From Gottfriedia acidiceleris (GTDB lineage Bacteria; Bacillota; Bacilli; Bacillales; Bacillaceae_G): 64,000 nt of DNA. The notes under the pieces are model-generated. The model saw only the letters and a list, made by a program, of their open reading frames with translations, was not told the DNA's origin and did not search any database. This document shows positions 53,181-62,315 of the stretch, in pieces (position 1 is the stretch's first letter; every line of letters begins with the position of its first letter). The stretch is taken from assembly GCF_002128425.1 (NCBI RefSeq), contig NZ_NESS01000004.1, forward strand, positions 1-64,000. The letters run 5' to 3'. Both the position numbers and the translations under genes were made by a program.

Positions 53181-53274
53181 ATTCACCTAACTGAATTGTT
53201 AAATCAACATTTTTTAATACAGTTGTTTTTCCATAGTTTTTTGATAAGTTTTTAGCTTGAATCACCGTTTTCAT
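53173..53274 (-). pseudogene. truncated ABC transporter ATPase (BceA-like) remnant
   Basis: Minus-strand ATG at 53274 with AGGAGGT before it reads MKTVIQAKNLSKNYGKTTVL and KNVDLTIQLGEFTA, the first 34 residues of a BceA/VraD-type ATPase. The family goes on with IMGPSGSGKS, which is lost here, and the frame runs into sequence antisense to the response-regulator remnant. It is not functional. Confidence 0.75.
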
Positions 53275-53346
53275 CCTTAATACCTCCTGTTCATGTTAAC
53301 TATAAACCGACTTCATATCGCAAACCATCGATTTAACATGAACTAA

Positions 53347-53364
53347 AGTGACGATTTTGTCACT
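53347..53364. promoter_or_regulatory. inverted repeat upstream of the ABC ATPase remnant
   Basis: AGTGAC-N6-GTCACT. It lies where a Bce-type response regulator would bind to induce its transporter genes, and so is a likely relic of that operator. The exact regulator is not proven. Confidence 0.4.
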
Positions 53365-53433
53365 TTCACAAAACAACCTTATGTAATTAATTTTCCATAA
53401 ATTCACGAATATTAACCCCATACGTAAGCATAC

Positions 53434-53460
53434 AAAAAACAGCCCTATCTCTAGGACTGT
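53434..53460 (-). terminator. terminator of the yngJHGFE operon
   Basis: ACAGTCCTAG and its complement in ACAGCCCTATCTCTAGGACTGT, followed on the minus strand by TTTTTTG. Confidence 0.8.
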
Positions 53461-53471
53461 TTCATCATCTA

Positions 53472-55001
53472 TTAAACCGGATAAACACCATGCTTTTTTG
53501 TAGCAGGCGTTTCATAAGACTCTGAGTAATATGCAAAACGTTTAATTAGCTCTGCACGTAGCTCTTCTGGTTGGATGACTACATCTACTACTAGCTCAGA
53601 TGCTAAGCGGTAAATATCGATATCCTCAGCGTACTCTTTTCGTTTCTCTTGGATAAAGGCAGCTTGTTCTTCTTTTGGTAAGCTTGCAATTTTATTTGCA
53701 TATACTGCGTTTACAGCTGCTTCAGGACCCATTACTGCGATTTGAGCAGATGGGAATGCAATTACACAGTCCGTTTCAAATGCAGGGCCTGCCATTGCGT
53801 AAAGTCCAGCACCGTAGGCTTTACGAACGATAACTGAGATTTTTGGAACAGAAGCATTACTCATGCTATAAAGCATTTTTGCACCATGACGGATAATTCC
53901 TGCACGTTCTACTTTTGTACCGATCATGAAACCAGGTACATCCATTAAGAATAATAAAGGAATATGATAAGCATCACATAAATTAATAAATTTAGCTGCT
54001 TTATCCGCTGAATCAGGGAATAATACGCCGCCTTTAGCTCTCGGTTGGTTAGCGATAATTCCTACACTACGGCCATCCAATCTAGCAAAACCAGTCACTA
54101 GTTCAGGTGCAAATAGCTTTTTAATTTCGAAGAATGAATCTTCATCAACTACTCGGTCAATAAATTCATAAATAGAAAATGGCACGTTTTGATTGTTTGG
54201 AATAATCTCTGATAAAGACTTCTCCTTTTGTACAGGATTTTTAGCCTCAACAACAGGAGCTCCTTGCTTGAAGTTAGTTGGTAAGTAAGATAAATAATCT
54301 TTTAACTTAGCAATCGCTTCTTCTTCTGACTCACACAATACATCTCCACAGCCTGAAACCGAACAGTGCATTCTAGCTCCACCCATTTCTTCGAGTGTAA
54401 CTTTTTCACCAATTACCATTTCAGCCATACGAGGTGATCCTAAGTACATTGAAGAATTACCTTCGACCATAAATACAGAATCACAAAATGCAGGAATATA
54501 AGCTCCACCTGCAGCAGAAGGTCCAAATAACAAGCAGATTTGAGGTACTTGACCTGATAGCTTAATTTGGTTGTGGAATATACGTCCAGCACCACGTCTA
54601 CCTGGGAACATGAATACTTGATCCGTAATACGTGCTCCTGCTGAGTCAACTAAATAAATTAGAGGTACTAGCATTTTTAAACATGTTTCTTGAATACGGA
54701 TGATCTTTTCTACTGTTTTTTCACCCCATGAACCTGCTTTTACAGTTGAATCATTTGCCATTACACAAACCGTACGGCCATTAATTTTACCGATTCCTGT
54801 TACGATACCATCTGCTGGAAATTCGTCATTCATACAGTTTGCAAAGAAACCATCTTCTACAAAACTGTCTTTATCTAAAAGTTGATTAATTCTTTCTCTT
54901 GCAAAGAGCTTTCCAATTTTGGCATTACTCTCATGATATTTTTCTTTCCCACCAGAAAGTATTTGTTCTTTTCGAGCTTGGTATGTTGCTTCGTTTGACA
55001 T
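53472..55001 (-). CDS. yngE: acyl-CoA carboxylase carboxyltransferase (YngE, MCC-beta-like)
   Basis: 509 residues, a biotin-dependent carboxyltransferase with both crotonase-like halves: VDSAGARITDQVFMFPGRRGAGRIF in the first, QPRAKGGVLFPDSADKAAKFINLCDAYHIPLLFLMDVPGF in the second. Context indicates methylcrotonyl-CoA carboxylation: together with the biotin carboxylase and carrier it turns 3-methylcrotonyl-CoA to 3-methylglutaconyl-CoA in leucine breakdown. Propionyl- or geranyl-CoA cannot be excluded from sequence. Last gene of the yng operon; ribosome site GGAGAG. Confidence 0.93.
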   Translation of the reverse strand: MSNEATYQARKEQILSGGKEKYHESNAKIGKLFARERINQLLDKDSFVEDGFFANCMNDEFPADGIVTGIGKINGRTVCVMANDSTVKAGSWGEKTVEKIIRIQETCLKMLVPLIYLVDSAGARITDQVFMFPGRRGAGRIFHNQIKLSGQVPQICLLFGPSAAGGAYIPAFCDSVFMVEGNSSMYLGSPRMAEMVIGEKVTLEEMGGARMHCSVSGCGDVLCESEEEAIAKLKDYLSYLPTNFKQGAPVVEAKNPVQKEKSLSEIIPNNQNVPFSIYEFIDRVVDEDSFFEIKKLFAPELVTGFARLDGRSVGIIANQPRAKGGVLFPDSADKAAKFINLCDAYHIPLLFLMDVPGFMIGTKVERAGIIRHGAKMLYSMSNASVPKISVIVRKAYGAGLYAMAGPAFETDCVIAFPSAQIAVMGPEAAVNAVYANKIASLPKEEQAAFIQEKRKEYAEDIDIYRLASELVVDVVIQPEELRAELIKRFAYYSESYETPATKKHGVYPV

Positions 55002-55005
55002 GCAA

Positions 55006-55782
55006 TTACTCTCCTTTATATTGCGGCTTACGCTTTTCTTGAAATGCTACTAAACCTTCCATACGATCGTTTGTATGCAGTAAAGTTTCATACTCATAAA
55101 TTTCTAATCTTAGCCCTAAATCTAGGGGAAGATCGAAACCGCGTTGAATAGCTTTTTTCGCTGCACGGATAGCAAGTGGACCTTTACTTGCGATCGTTTC
55201 ACACATTTCAAGCGCCTTATTTTGTAATTCATCTATTTCAACAACATGTTCTAAAATGCCGTAGCCTTCAGCCTCAAGTGCATTTAAGCGTTTGCCAGTA
55301 AAGATTAGTTCCTTCGCTCTTCCAAGTCCAATTAATCGTGGAAGCCTTTGAGTACCACCAGCACCTGGAATAATCGCTAAAGATGTTTCAGGTAAACCGA
55401 CGATTGCTTCTTTATGAGCAATTCTTAAGTCGCAAGCTAAAGCAAGCTCCAGTCCTCCACCTAAGGCAACACCATTAATTGCAGCTATTGTTGGCATAGG
55501 TAATCTTTCAACCTTTTCAAAAAGTGTCCCGATTTTTTCAACAGTTTCTCGAGCCTCACTCTCAGTCATGCCTCTTCTTTCTTTTAAATCAGCACCACTA
55601 CAGAAATAAGATGATCCACTACCGGTAAATATGACAGCACGTATAGATGATTTCTTTAACTCATCCATTTGGCTATGAAGAGCATCTAATAACTCACGTG
55701 ATAATGAATTAGCTGCATTTGTACGATTTAATGTAAGAATTCTAATATGACCGATATCACTTACTAATAAACTTGATTCCAT
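55006..55782 (-). CDS. yngF: enoyl-CoA hydratase (YngF, methylglutaconyl-CoA hydratase-like)
   Basis: 258 residues of the crotonase fold: GSGSSYFCSGADLKERRGM (about 51-69), AAINGVALGGGLELALACDLRIA (about 103-125) as the oxyanion region, and ETSLAIIPGAGGTQRLPR with a catalytic Glu. In this operon it probably hydrates 3-methylglutaconyl-CoA to HMG-CoA, acting between YngE and the lyase. Ribosome site AAAGGAG. It lies four bases before yngE. Confidence 0.93.
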   Translation of the reverse strand: MESSLLVSDIGHIRILTLNRTNAANSLSRELLDALHSQMDELKKSSIRAVIFTGSGSSYFCSGADLKERRGMTESEARETVEKIGTLFEKVERLPMPTIAAINGVALGGGLELALACDLRIAHKEAIVGLPETSLAIIPGAGGTQRLPRLIGLGRAKELIFTGKRLNALEAEGYGILEHVVEIDELQNKALEMCETIASKGPLAIRAAKKAIQRGFDLPLDLGLRLEIYEYETLLHTNDRMEGLVAFQEKRKPQYKGE

Positions 55783-56694
55783 TTAAATACTCTCCTTTGA
55801 ACCATTCCATACGGAAAATAGCTTACTAACTGGTGTTAAGTTCATTTGTTCAGAGATATATGAAGTAGCTTGTTGAAGTTTCTTTTCATCCACATTCGTT
55901 GAAATACCTAAACTGTGAAGTAATGAAACAACATCTTCAGTAGCTACATTTCCACTAGCTCCTGGTGCATATGGACAACCACCTAGTCCACCATTTGATG
56001 AATCAAATTTTTCAATTCCAAATAGTAAAGAAGTATAAAGATTTGCAACAGCACGACCATATGTATCATGGAAATGCATCGCAATTCGATTAACTGGTAC
56101 TTCTTTAACTAGATTTTCTAAAAACTGATTTACCTGAAGCGGGTTAGCAATTCCAATTGTGTCACCTAAGGAAATTTCATCTACTCCACATTCAAGTAAT
56201 TGATTTGCAAGTTTAATCACCTTCATTTGGTCTACAGCACCTTCATATGGGCAACCAAATACAGTTGAAATATATGCTCTAGTCGTTTTTTTATTATTTT
56301 TACATTCTGTAATCATTGAGCGAATATCGTTCATTGAATGCTCGATACTCGCGTTCTTGTTTTTTAAATTATGTGTTTCGCTAGCAGATACAAAGAAGTT
56401 AATTTCATCTGCATTTACTTCAAATGCACTCATTAACCCTCTTTTATTAGGTACAAGAGCTGCATAAGTAACCCCATCTTTTTTCTTAAGCTTCGTAAAT
56501 AGATCTACTGAGTCACTTAATTGAGGAATCCAGTCTGGTCTCACAAACGAAGAAACTTCAATATAAGACAAACCACTTTCTACTAATAAATTGATCCACT
56601 CAAGCTTCTTTTCAGTTGAAACAAACTGTTTTTCATTTTGCAAACCATCGCGTGGACCTACTTCTCTTATAAAAGCCGATTGAGGTAGCTTCAT
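55783..56694 (-). CDS. yngG: hydroxymethylglutaryl-CoA lyase
   Basis: About 303 residues of the HMG-CoA lyase family: FIREVGPRDGLQNE at the start, SLGDTIGIANP and the MHFHDTYGRAVANL metal-His motif near 200-215, and the GGLGGCPYAPGASGN loop with the catalytic Cys. It cleaves HMG-CoA to acetyl-CoA and acetoacetate, the last step of leucine breakdown. ATG 56694 is chosen over GTG 56697 (both plausible). It directly precedes yngF. Confidence 0.94.
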   Translation of the reverse strand: MKLPQSAFIREVGPRDGLQNEKQFVSTEKKLEWINLLVESGLSYIEVSSFVRPDWIPQLSDSVDLFTKLKKKDGVTYAALVPNKRGLMSAFEVNADEINFFVSASETHNLKNKNASIEHSMNDIRSMITECKNNKKTTRAYISTVFGCPYEGAVDQMKVIKLANQLLECGVDEISLGDTIGIANPLQVNQFLENLVKEVPVNRIAMHFHDTYGRAVANLYTSLLFGIEKFDSSNGGLGGCPYAPGASGNVATEDVVSLLHSLGISTNVDEKKLQQATSYISEQMNLTPVSKLFSVWNGSKESI

Positions 56695-56706
56695 CACTAA
56701 TAACTC

Positions 56707-56928
56707 CTAACCTAGTTTTTCAACTTGAATTAAAGAGTCGCCTTCGTTTACAAAGTCACCTTCGTTAACGAACACATTTACGACTTTACATTTATAAGGA
56801 GCAGCATGCGGAATTTCCATTTTCATAGATTCTAAGATTACATAATCTTGATCACTACTAATTTCGTCCCCTACAGATACAAGACATTTCCATACGCTTC
56901 CAGCCATCATTGCAGTTAAGTTTTCCAT
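56707..56928 (-). CDS. yngHB: biotin carboxyl carrier protein (YngHB)
   Basis: 73 residues, a lone biotinyl domain. The biotinylated Lys is Lys36 in ESMKMEIP, and the fold's barrel strands end with EGDFVNEGDSLIQVE. It carries CO2 on biotin between the YngH carboxylase and YngE. It is short for a BCCP but normal for the separate YngHB type. Ribosome site GAGG. It sits between yngH and yngG. Confidence 0.94.
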   Translation of the reverse strand: MENLTAMMAGSVWKCLVSVGDEISSDQDYVILESMKMEIPHAAPYKCKVVNVFVNEGDFVNEGDSLIQVEKLG

Positions 56929-56939
56929 ATTTAATTACC

Positions 56940-58280
56940 TCATTTCACTTTTTGATATTCACTAATAAAGCTTGTTGTATAGTTACCTTCTTGGAATGCA
57001 TTCGTTGATAGAATATCAATCAAAAACGGCACATTTGTTTTAATACCTTCAATTTCTACTTTTTTAAGATAATTGTGCAGTTGAATTACTGCTTCTTTTC
57101 TTGTATTTGCAGTTACGATCACTTTTGCTAATAGTGGATCATAAAATGGTGATACAACCCAACCATCATAAAGATGTGTATCAATACGTACACCAATCTC
57201 CTCTGGGAAGTTACAATGTTGAACTGTTCCTGGCGATGGGAAGAAAGTTTTAGGATCCTCAGCATATACCCTTACTTCGATAGAATGACCATTCATTTCT
57301 ACATGAGTAGGACGAATTGGAAGTGTTTCACCAAATGTGATACGGAACTGCCATTCAACTAGATCAATTCCTGTAATTCCTTCCGTTACACCGTGCTCAA
57401 CTTGTAATCTAGTATTCATTTCTAAGAAATAAATATTTTCTTTTTCATCAACTAAAAATTCAATTGTTCCCACATTTACATATTTCATTTGATTAGCAAT
57501 CGTAAGCGCATATTCTTCAAGTTTCTTTCTACCTTGTGGAGAAAGGAATGGCGATGGTGCTTCCTCAACAACTTTTTGGTTTCTTCTTTGAATTGAACAG
57601 TCTCTTTCAAATAAGAAAACAGCGTTGCCATGAGAATCAGCAGCGATTTGTGCTTCAATATGTCTAGGTTTAATAATCGCTTTTTCAATGAATACATCAT
57701 CATTCGCAAAAAATTGAAGAGCTCTAGTTTGTGTTGTTAAAAATTCTTTTTCTAGCTGTGCTTCGTTTTCGATTAACTTCATACCAATTCCGCCGCCACC
57801 GCTAGAAGCTTTTAACATAACAGGATAGCCAATTTGTTCTGCTATTTCCTTTGCTTCTTCAACAGATTGGATTGGGTGAGAATTCCCTTTAATTACTGGA
57901 ATGTTTAATTGTTCCATTATTTGTCTAGCTCTAATTTTTTCGCCCATCATCTCTAAATGCTCTGGCTTAGGACCAACAAATAAAATGCCTGCTTCTTTAC
58001 ATTTTCTAGCAAAATCGCTATTTTCTGATAAGAAGCCATATCCAGGATGAATTGCTGTTACATTATTTTCTTTTGCAATTTTTATAATTAAATCTGCGTT
58101 TAAATACGTATCTTTTGTATGATTCCCTTTTAAAGAAAAGGCTTCATCACTTAACTTAACATGTAAGCTTTCTTTATCAGCATCTGAATAAACTGCTACA
58201 GTTTGATAACGAAGCTTTTTACATGTTTCGATTATTCTACATGCGATTTCCCCGCGGTTTGCAATAAGTATTTTGATCAT
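56940..58280 (-). CDS. yngH: biotin carboxylase subunit (YngH)
   Basis: 446 residues of ATP-grasp biotin carboxylase: IKILIANRGEIACRIIETC at the start, the ASSGGGGIGM phosphate loop, HIEAQIAADSHGNAVFLFERDCSIQRRNQKV and EMNTRLQVEHGVTE catalytic motifs. It carboxylates biotin on YngHB with ATP and bicarbonate. A longer frame to 58301 overlaps the acyl-CoA dehydrogenase gene; ATG 58280 after AAGGAGTGA gives the family start. Confidence 0.95.
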   Translation of the reverse strand: MIKILIANRGEIACRIIETCKKLRYQTVAVYSDADKESLHVKLSDEAFSLKGNHTKDTYLNADLIIKIAKENNVTAIHPGYGFLSENSDFARKCKEAGILFVGPKPEHLEMMGEKIRARQIMEQLNIPVIKGNSHPIQSVEEAKEIAEQIGYPVMLKASSGGGGIGMKLIENEAQLEKEFLTTQTRALQFFANDDVFIEKAIIKPRHIEAQIAADSHGNAVFLFERDCSIQRRNQKVVEEAPSPFLSPQGRKKLEEYALTIANQMKYVNVGTIEFLVDEKENIYFLEMNTRLQVEHGVTEGITGIDLVEWQFRITFGETLPIRPTHVEMNGHSIEVRVYAEDPKTFFPSPGTVQHCNFPEEIGVRIDTHLYDGWVVSPFYDPLLAKVIVTANTRKEAVIQLHNYLKKVEIEGIKTNVPFLIDILSTNAFQEGNYTTSFISEYQKVK

Positions 58281-58291
58281 AGTCTCACTCC

Positions 58292-59437
58292 TTATCGGCA
58301 TCCTAATTGACGTGCAATTACTATACGTTGAATTTCTGATGTACCTTCACCAATTTCAAGTAACTTAGCATCTCGTACTAAACGTTCGATACCATACTCT
58401 TTCATATAGCCATATCCACCATGAATTTGTAATGATTCATTCGCAATTTTGGAAGCGATTTCAGATGCGTATAACTTAGCGAACGCCGCTTCTTTTGTAA
58501 AAGGTTTTCCATTGTCTTTTAACCAAGCAGCTTTATGCACCATATTTCTTGCTAATTCAATTCCCATAGCCATGTCAGCTAATTTAAATTGAATAGCTTG
58601 GAAACTAGATAAAGGTTGTTTAAATTGTTTACGTTCTTTTGCATATACTAATGCTTTATCAAAAGCCTTTTGTGCAATACCTACAGCAAGTGCTGCAATT
58701 GAAATTCTACCACCATCTAATGTATATAAGAATTGGCCAAAACCTTTATCAGGATTGCCAAGAATATTTTCTTTTGGAACACGTACACCATCTAATACAA
58801 TTTGAGTCGTATTAGATGCACGAACACCCATCTTGTCATAAGGATCTGTAATTGTTAATCCTTCTGAGTCAGTTGGTACAATAAACGCGCAAATATTTTT
58901 CTTTCCTTTTTCATCAATAGAAGTATAAGCAGTTACGATAATTGTGTTAGAATACTGAGCATTTGTAATCCAGCATTTTTCACCAGTAATCACATACTCA
59001 TTACCTTCTAAAACTGCTTTTGTTTGTGTTCCACCAGCATCAGAACCCGCATTTGGCTCAGTTAAACCGAAAGCTCCAAGTGTTTTTCCTTGCGCCATTG
59101 GAACTAAATATTTTTGCTTTTGTTCCTCTGTACCAAAATAGTAAATTGGAGAAGCTCCTAGTGAACAAGTTGCAGCAAAACTTAAACCTGTTCCTCCACA
59201 TGCACGCCCTATTTCTTCTACAGCTAACGCATAACTAATTGTGTCGCCACCGCTACCGCCGTATTCTTCAGGGAACGGAATTCCTAATAAACCTAATTCA
59301 CCCATTTTTTTGAACGTTTCAATCGGGAATTTGCTATCACGATCAAGTTCCTCTGCAAAAGGCTCTATTTCCTTCGCTGCGAAGTCTCGTACCATTTCTT
59401 GAATCATTTGCTGTTCTTTAGATAATAAAAAATCCAT
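58292..59437 (-). CDS. yngJ: acyl-CoA dehydrogenase (YngJ)
   Basis: 381 residues with the complete acyl-CoA dehydrogenase fold: FAAKEIEPFAEELDR at the start, GAFGLTEPNAGSDAGG (about 131-146), and the C-terminal EIGEGTSEIQR with the catalytic Glu (residue 364). This Glu position is typical of short-chain or 2-methyl-branched enzymes; isovaleryl-CoA dehydrogenases often use another Glu instead. It is first in the operon and supplies methylcrotonyl-CoA-type substrates to the carboxylase. Ribosome site AAGGAG. The AMP-binding ligase gene (yngI) seen in B. subtilis is missing. Confidence 0.94.
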   Translation of the reverse strand: MDFLLSKEQQMIQEMVRDFAAKEIEPFAEELDRDSKFPIETFKKMGELGLLGIPFPEEYGGSGGDTISYALAVEEIGRACGGTGLSFAATCSLGASPIYYFGTEEQKQKYLVPMAQGKTLGAFGLTEPNAGSDAGGTQTKAVLEGNEYVITGEKCWITNAQYSNTIIVTAYTSIDEKGKKNICAFIVPTDSEGLTITDPYDKMGVRASNTTQIVLDGVRVPKENILGNPDKGFGQFLYTLDGGRISIAALAVGIAQKAFDKALVYAKERKQFKQPLSSFQAIQFKLADMAMGIELARNMVHKAAWLKDNGKPFTKEAAFAKLYASEIASKIANESLQIHGGYGYMKEYGIERLVRDAKLLEIGEGTSEIQRIVIARQLGCR

Positions 59438-59492
59438 GTGTTAGTCACTCTCCTTCTAATATTTAGGTACATTTTAATAAACGTAAGAATGT

Positions 59493-59519
59493 CTCCAACT
59501 GCAGCAAATAGCAGTGGAG
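59493..59519. other. hairpin in the yngJ upstream region
   Basis: CTCCAACTGCAG...CAGTGGAG forms an imperfect hairpin without a T tract, about 60 bases before yngJ. Its function is unclear; it could be an mRNA leader structure. The rest of 59438-59849 shows no gene and no SigE promoter that I can call. Confidence 0.35.
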
Positions 59520-59849
59520 TCCCATATTTCATCTATAAGAAATAAATATTTTAGTCTTACAATTGATAATATTCGATATTTTCTACTATTTCCCTTTAAT
59601 CTACTTTCGACAAATTTAGACAGAAATAGGAAGGGAATATTAGGTTAATTGTTAAAAATTGCTAGTTTTATTGAAATATACTAAATATAATAGTAAATGT
59701 TCTTACTGAGAGTGCATTCTATGGTTCTTAATTAAGGAGAAATAGTCCACGAGATTTGTGCGGTGCGAAGGAAACTACTAAATTTAAAACATAAGTATAG
59801 GAGTAGCGAATATTTAGTCCGTTTATTACCAATATATGTTGGAGGAATT

Positions 59850-61046
59850 ATGAAATTTAAAATGATACTTACTAGTCTAATAGTTGCTCTCATTTTAGGT
59901 GGAGGTTATGGATTTTATGTGTACGCATGGGACCAAGGTGAAAAAACTGCTGTAAACGAAGATGAATTGACAAATGCTAATTTCTTAAAAGATAAAAGAG
60001 CTGTAATTTACTTTTCAACTACCGCTGACCAGGACTCAAATGGTGGGGGTATGAGTTATGCAATGTTCGTTGATGAGAAAGGACAAGCAAACAGTATTAA
60101 AATGGAAGGTTTAGAGTTGGGGAACATTTCTAAAAGTTCGAATCAAGTATTTTTAGAAGATAAAAATCGAATACAACTTATAGGTGAGAAATACAAGGAT
60201 TTTCATATAAAGAAAAGCCAGTATACAGGAGAACGCTCTGGCTATTTACACGGTAAAGATTTATTCTTTAGCATTTATAATACGGGATTTAATAAAAACG
60301 GCGGATATGATTCCGATGTTCGATATGGAAATGCAAATGGTTTTAAAACAGGAACGATACCTAATTACATTGTATCTTCTGGTATAGAGGGAGACAATGT
60401 TTACGTTTTAGCTAACGATCAATCTAAACCTAAAGAGTTTGAATTAAAGGAAGTAATCTTAGAGAACGAATTTGGCGTTAAGGATTTGGCTAAGATTGAA
60501 ACACCTAGTGAAGTAGCTGCAGAATCGGAAGTGTTAGCTGATCAAAATTATTTTTATGTCATTATGGGCGCTACAAAAGATGACCACAATAAAGACGACC
60601 TTTTAATAAGAATAAATAAACAAACAAAGAAACAAGATCTATTTCCACTTGTTCACTATACTGGAGTGAATGATGTAATAGAAACAATCGTATTTAATGT
60701 TAGGCAGTCTGCATACATCTTTAAAGATGAGCTTTATTTTGTTGATGGACTGGGTGATGTTTATACATTTAATACAAAAACAGAACAAATTCAAAAAAAA
60801 TTCTCACTTATTGATGCTGATAAAACTAGAGTAGGTTATAACGAGCAAGTGTACTTCCAAGATGAACATGTTTATTATTTTAGATTTAATCCAAAAAGCG
60901 AAAAGTATACAATAGACGTTTATAATCTTCAAACAGGAAAACAAGTAGCACAACAAGAAATCACAGGTATAAAAGAGATTATGAATCAAGCGCAAAAAAG
61001 AGGGAAGTCTATTTATTCTTATGGTTTCATGATGTTAAGTGAATAA
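59850..61046 (+). CDS. exported or membrane-anchored protein of unknown function
   Basis: 398 residues: an N-terminal hydrophobic segment (about 6-25) after MKFK that acts as an anchor, then an outer region with repeated beta blocks (for example NQVFLEDKNRIQLIGEK, GLGDVYTFNTKTEQIQK, DVYNLQTGKQVAQQEITG), consistent with a beta-propeller. The start is set by GGAGGA before ATG 59850; an earlier GTG frame has no ribosome site. Lone gene with a terminator. No family recognised. Confidence 0.75.
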   Translation: MKFKMILTSLIVALILGGGYGFYVYAWDQGEKTAVNEDELTNANFLKDKRAVIYFSTTADQDSNGGGMSYAMFVDEKGQANSIKMEGLELGNISKSSNQVFLEDKNRIQLIGEKYKDFHIKKSQYTGERSGYLHGKDLFFSIYNTGFNKNGGYDSDVRYGNANGFKTGTIPNYIVSSGIEGDNVYVLANDQSKPKEFELKEVILENEFGVKDLAKIETPSEVAAESEVLADQNYFYVIMGATKDDHNKDDLLIRINKQTKKQDLFPLVHYTGVNDVIETIVFNVRQSAYIFKDELYFVDGLGDVYTFNTKTEQIQKKFSLIDADKTRVGYNEQVYFQDEHVYYFRFNPKSEKYTIDVYNLQTGKQVAQQEITGIKEIMNQAQKRGKSIYSYGFMMLSE

Positions 61047-61053
61047 TAAGAGC

Positions 61054-61079
61054 AAAAGGGCCACCAATGGCCCCTTTTT
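61054..61079 (+). terminator. terminator
   Basis: GGGCCA / TGGCCC (61058-61063 with 61068-61073) then CTTTTT; ends the exported-protein gene. Confidence 0.85.
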
Positions 61080-61219
61080 AATTCTAGCTATGAGATCCTA
61101 TAAGACTGATCTATTCTATGCGATTAGAAATGCATTCCCTATAAAATGGACAAATAAAAAAGAGACTTCCATATTAAGTGCAAAGTAATTGGCTCCGTTA
61201 TCAATTAGGGTCTTTTTCG

Positions 61220-62200
61220 TTAATCAATTATATCTAATATAATTTTACCAGTACTTAGTCTACTTTCTATTAATCTATGTGCACTGGCAGCGTCTTTTAA
61301 AGAAAAATGATGCCCTATCTTTATGTTTAAAAGTCCTTCATTAATATACTTAAATACTTGTTCCGCTGTTTCTCTTAATAATTCTGGCCGTTCTTTCCTT
61401 GTCGTACCTAAACTAAAGCCAAGGACAGATCGACAGCTTGAATGTAATTCACTTGTTTTAAAATGGCCGACTTCACCACTTGAATTTCCAAAATGAACTA
61501 GGCGCCCGTATTTAGCTAAGCAATTTATGCTTTTTTCTGAAATTCTACCTGCAACTGAATCTAAAATGATATTAGCGCCAATACCGTCTGTTAACTCATT
61601 TACTTTCTCTGAAAAGTTTTCTTTTTCATAACAAATCACATGATCTGCCCCAGCGTTTAAAGCATACGCTATCTTCTGTTCACTTCCCACTGTTCCAATA
61701 ATTTTCCCGGCACCTAAAATCTTTGCCATTTGAATAGCCGTTGTACCTACACCACCTGCAGCAGAATGAATTAATACTGTTTCTCCTTTTTCAATTCTAG
61801 CTATATCAGCCAAAAGTTTATAAGAAAGAAATGATACAGTCGGACAAGCTGCAGCTACATCGAATTCAACTGAATCAGGGATTTGAAATGTTAAATTTTC
61901 ATTTGCTACAACATATTCAGCATATGAACCACCTACTGGAAAAGCGACAACCCGTTGTCCAACCTGAAACCGTTGCACATCGGTACCTACAGCTTCAATT
62001 GTTCCAGCTGCATCAAGACCAGGGATAAATGGAAAATTTCCTTTACCCTTTTTCCCGTATCTTGCCTTTACATCTGCAAAGTTTACACTGGCTTTTTCCA
62101 CTTTAATTAATACTTGTTTAGAATTAATTGATGGTACATCCATATCAACAACTTTTAAAACTTCAGGTTTTCCAAACTCAGTCACAACAACTGCCTTCAC
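61220..62200 (-). CDS. NADPH:quinone reductase family (zinc-type alcohol dehydrogenase fold)
   Basis: About 326 residues of the medium-chain dehydrogenase, quinone-oxidoreductase group: NFPFIPGLDAAGTIEAVG (about 53-70), and the NADPH-binding HSAAGGVGTTAIQMAKILGA (about 143-162). The structural zinc cysteines of alcohol dehydrogenases are absent, as in quinone reductases. GTG 62200 after GAGGTGGAG is preferred to ATG 62224. It lies near a divergent-style TetR gene, which could control it, although the orientation is the same. Confidence 0.9.
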   Translation of the reverse strand: MKAVVVTEFGKPEVLKVVDMDVPSINSKQVLIKVEKASVNFADVKARYGKKGKGNFPFIPGLDAAGTIEAVGTDVQRFQVGQRVVAFPVGGSYAEYVVANENLTFQIPDSVEFDVAAACPTVSFLSYKLLADIARIEKGETVLIHSAAGGVGTTAIQMAKILGAGKIIGTVGSEQKIAYALNAGADHVICYEKENFSEKVNELTDGIGANIILDSVAGRISEKSINCLAKYGRLVHFGNSSGEVGHFKTSELHSSCRSVLGFSLGTTRKERPELLRETAEQVFKYINEGLLNIKIGHHFSLKDAASAHRLIESRLSTGKIILDIID

Positions 62201-62315
62201 AATCTCCACCTCACTTATACTCATTACTACTATTTTACCTGCAAGAATAAAGTAACGGAAAATAACAATTTATTATGAGTTCTAATAAGATGGACTTATT
62301 AATTACAATTATTTA

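Noticed and set aside
59493-59519. Terminator or riboswitch before yngJ
   Set aside because: The hairpin has no T tract on either side and no recognisable aptamer; left as an unexplained hairpin.
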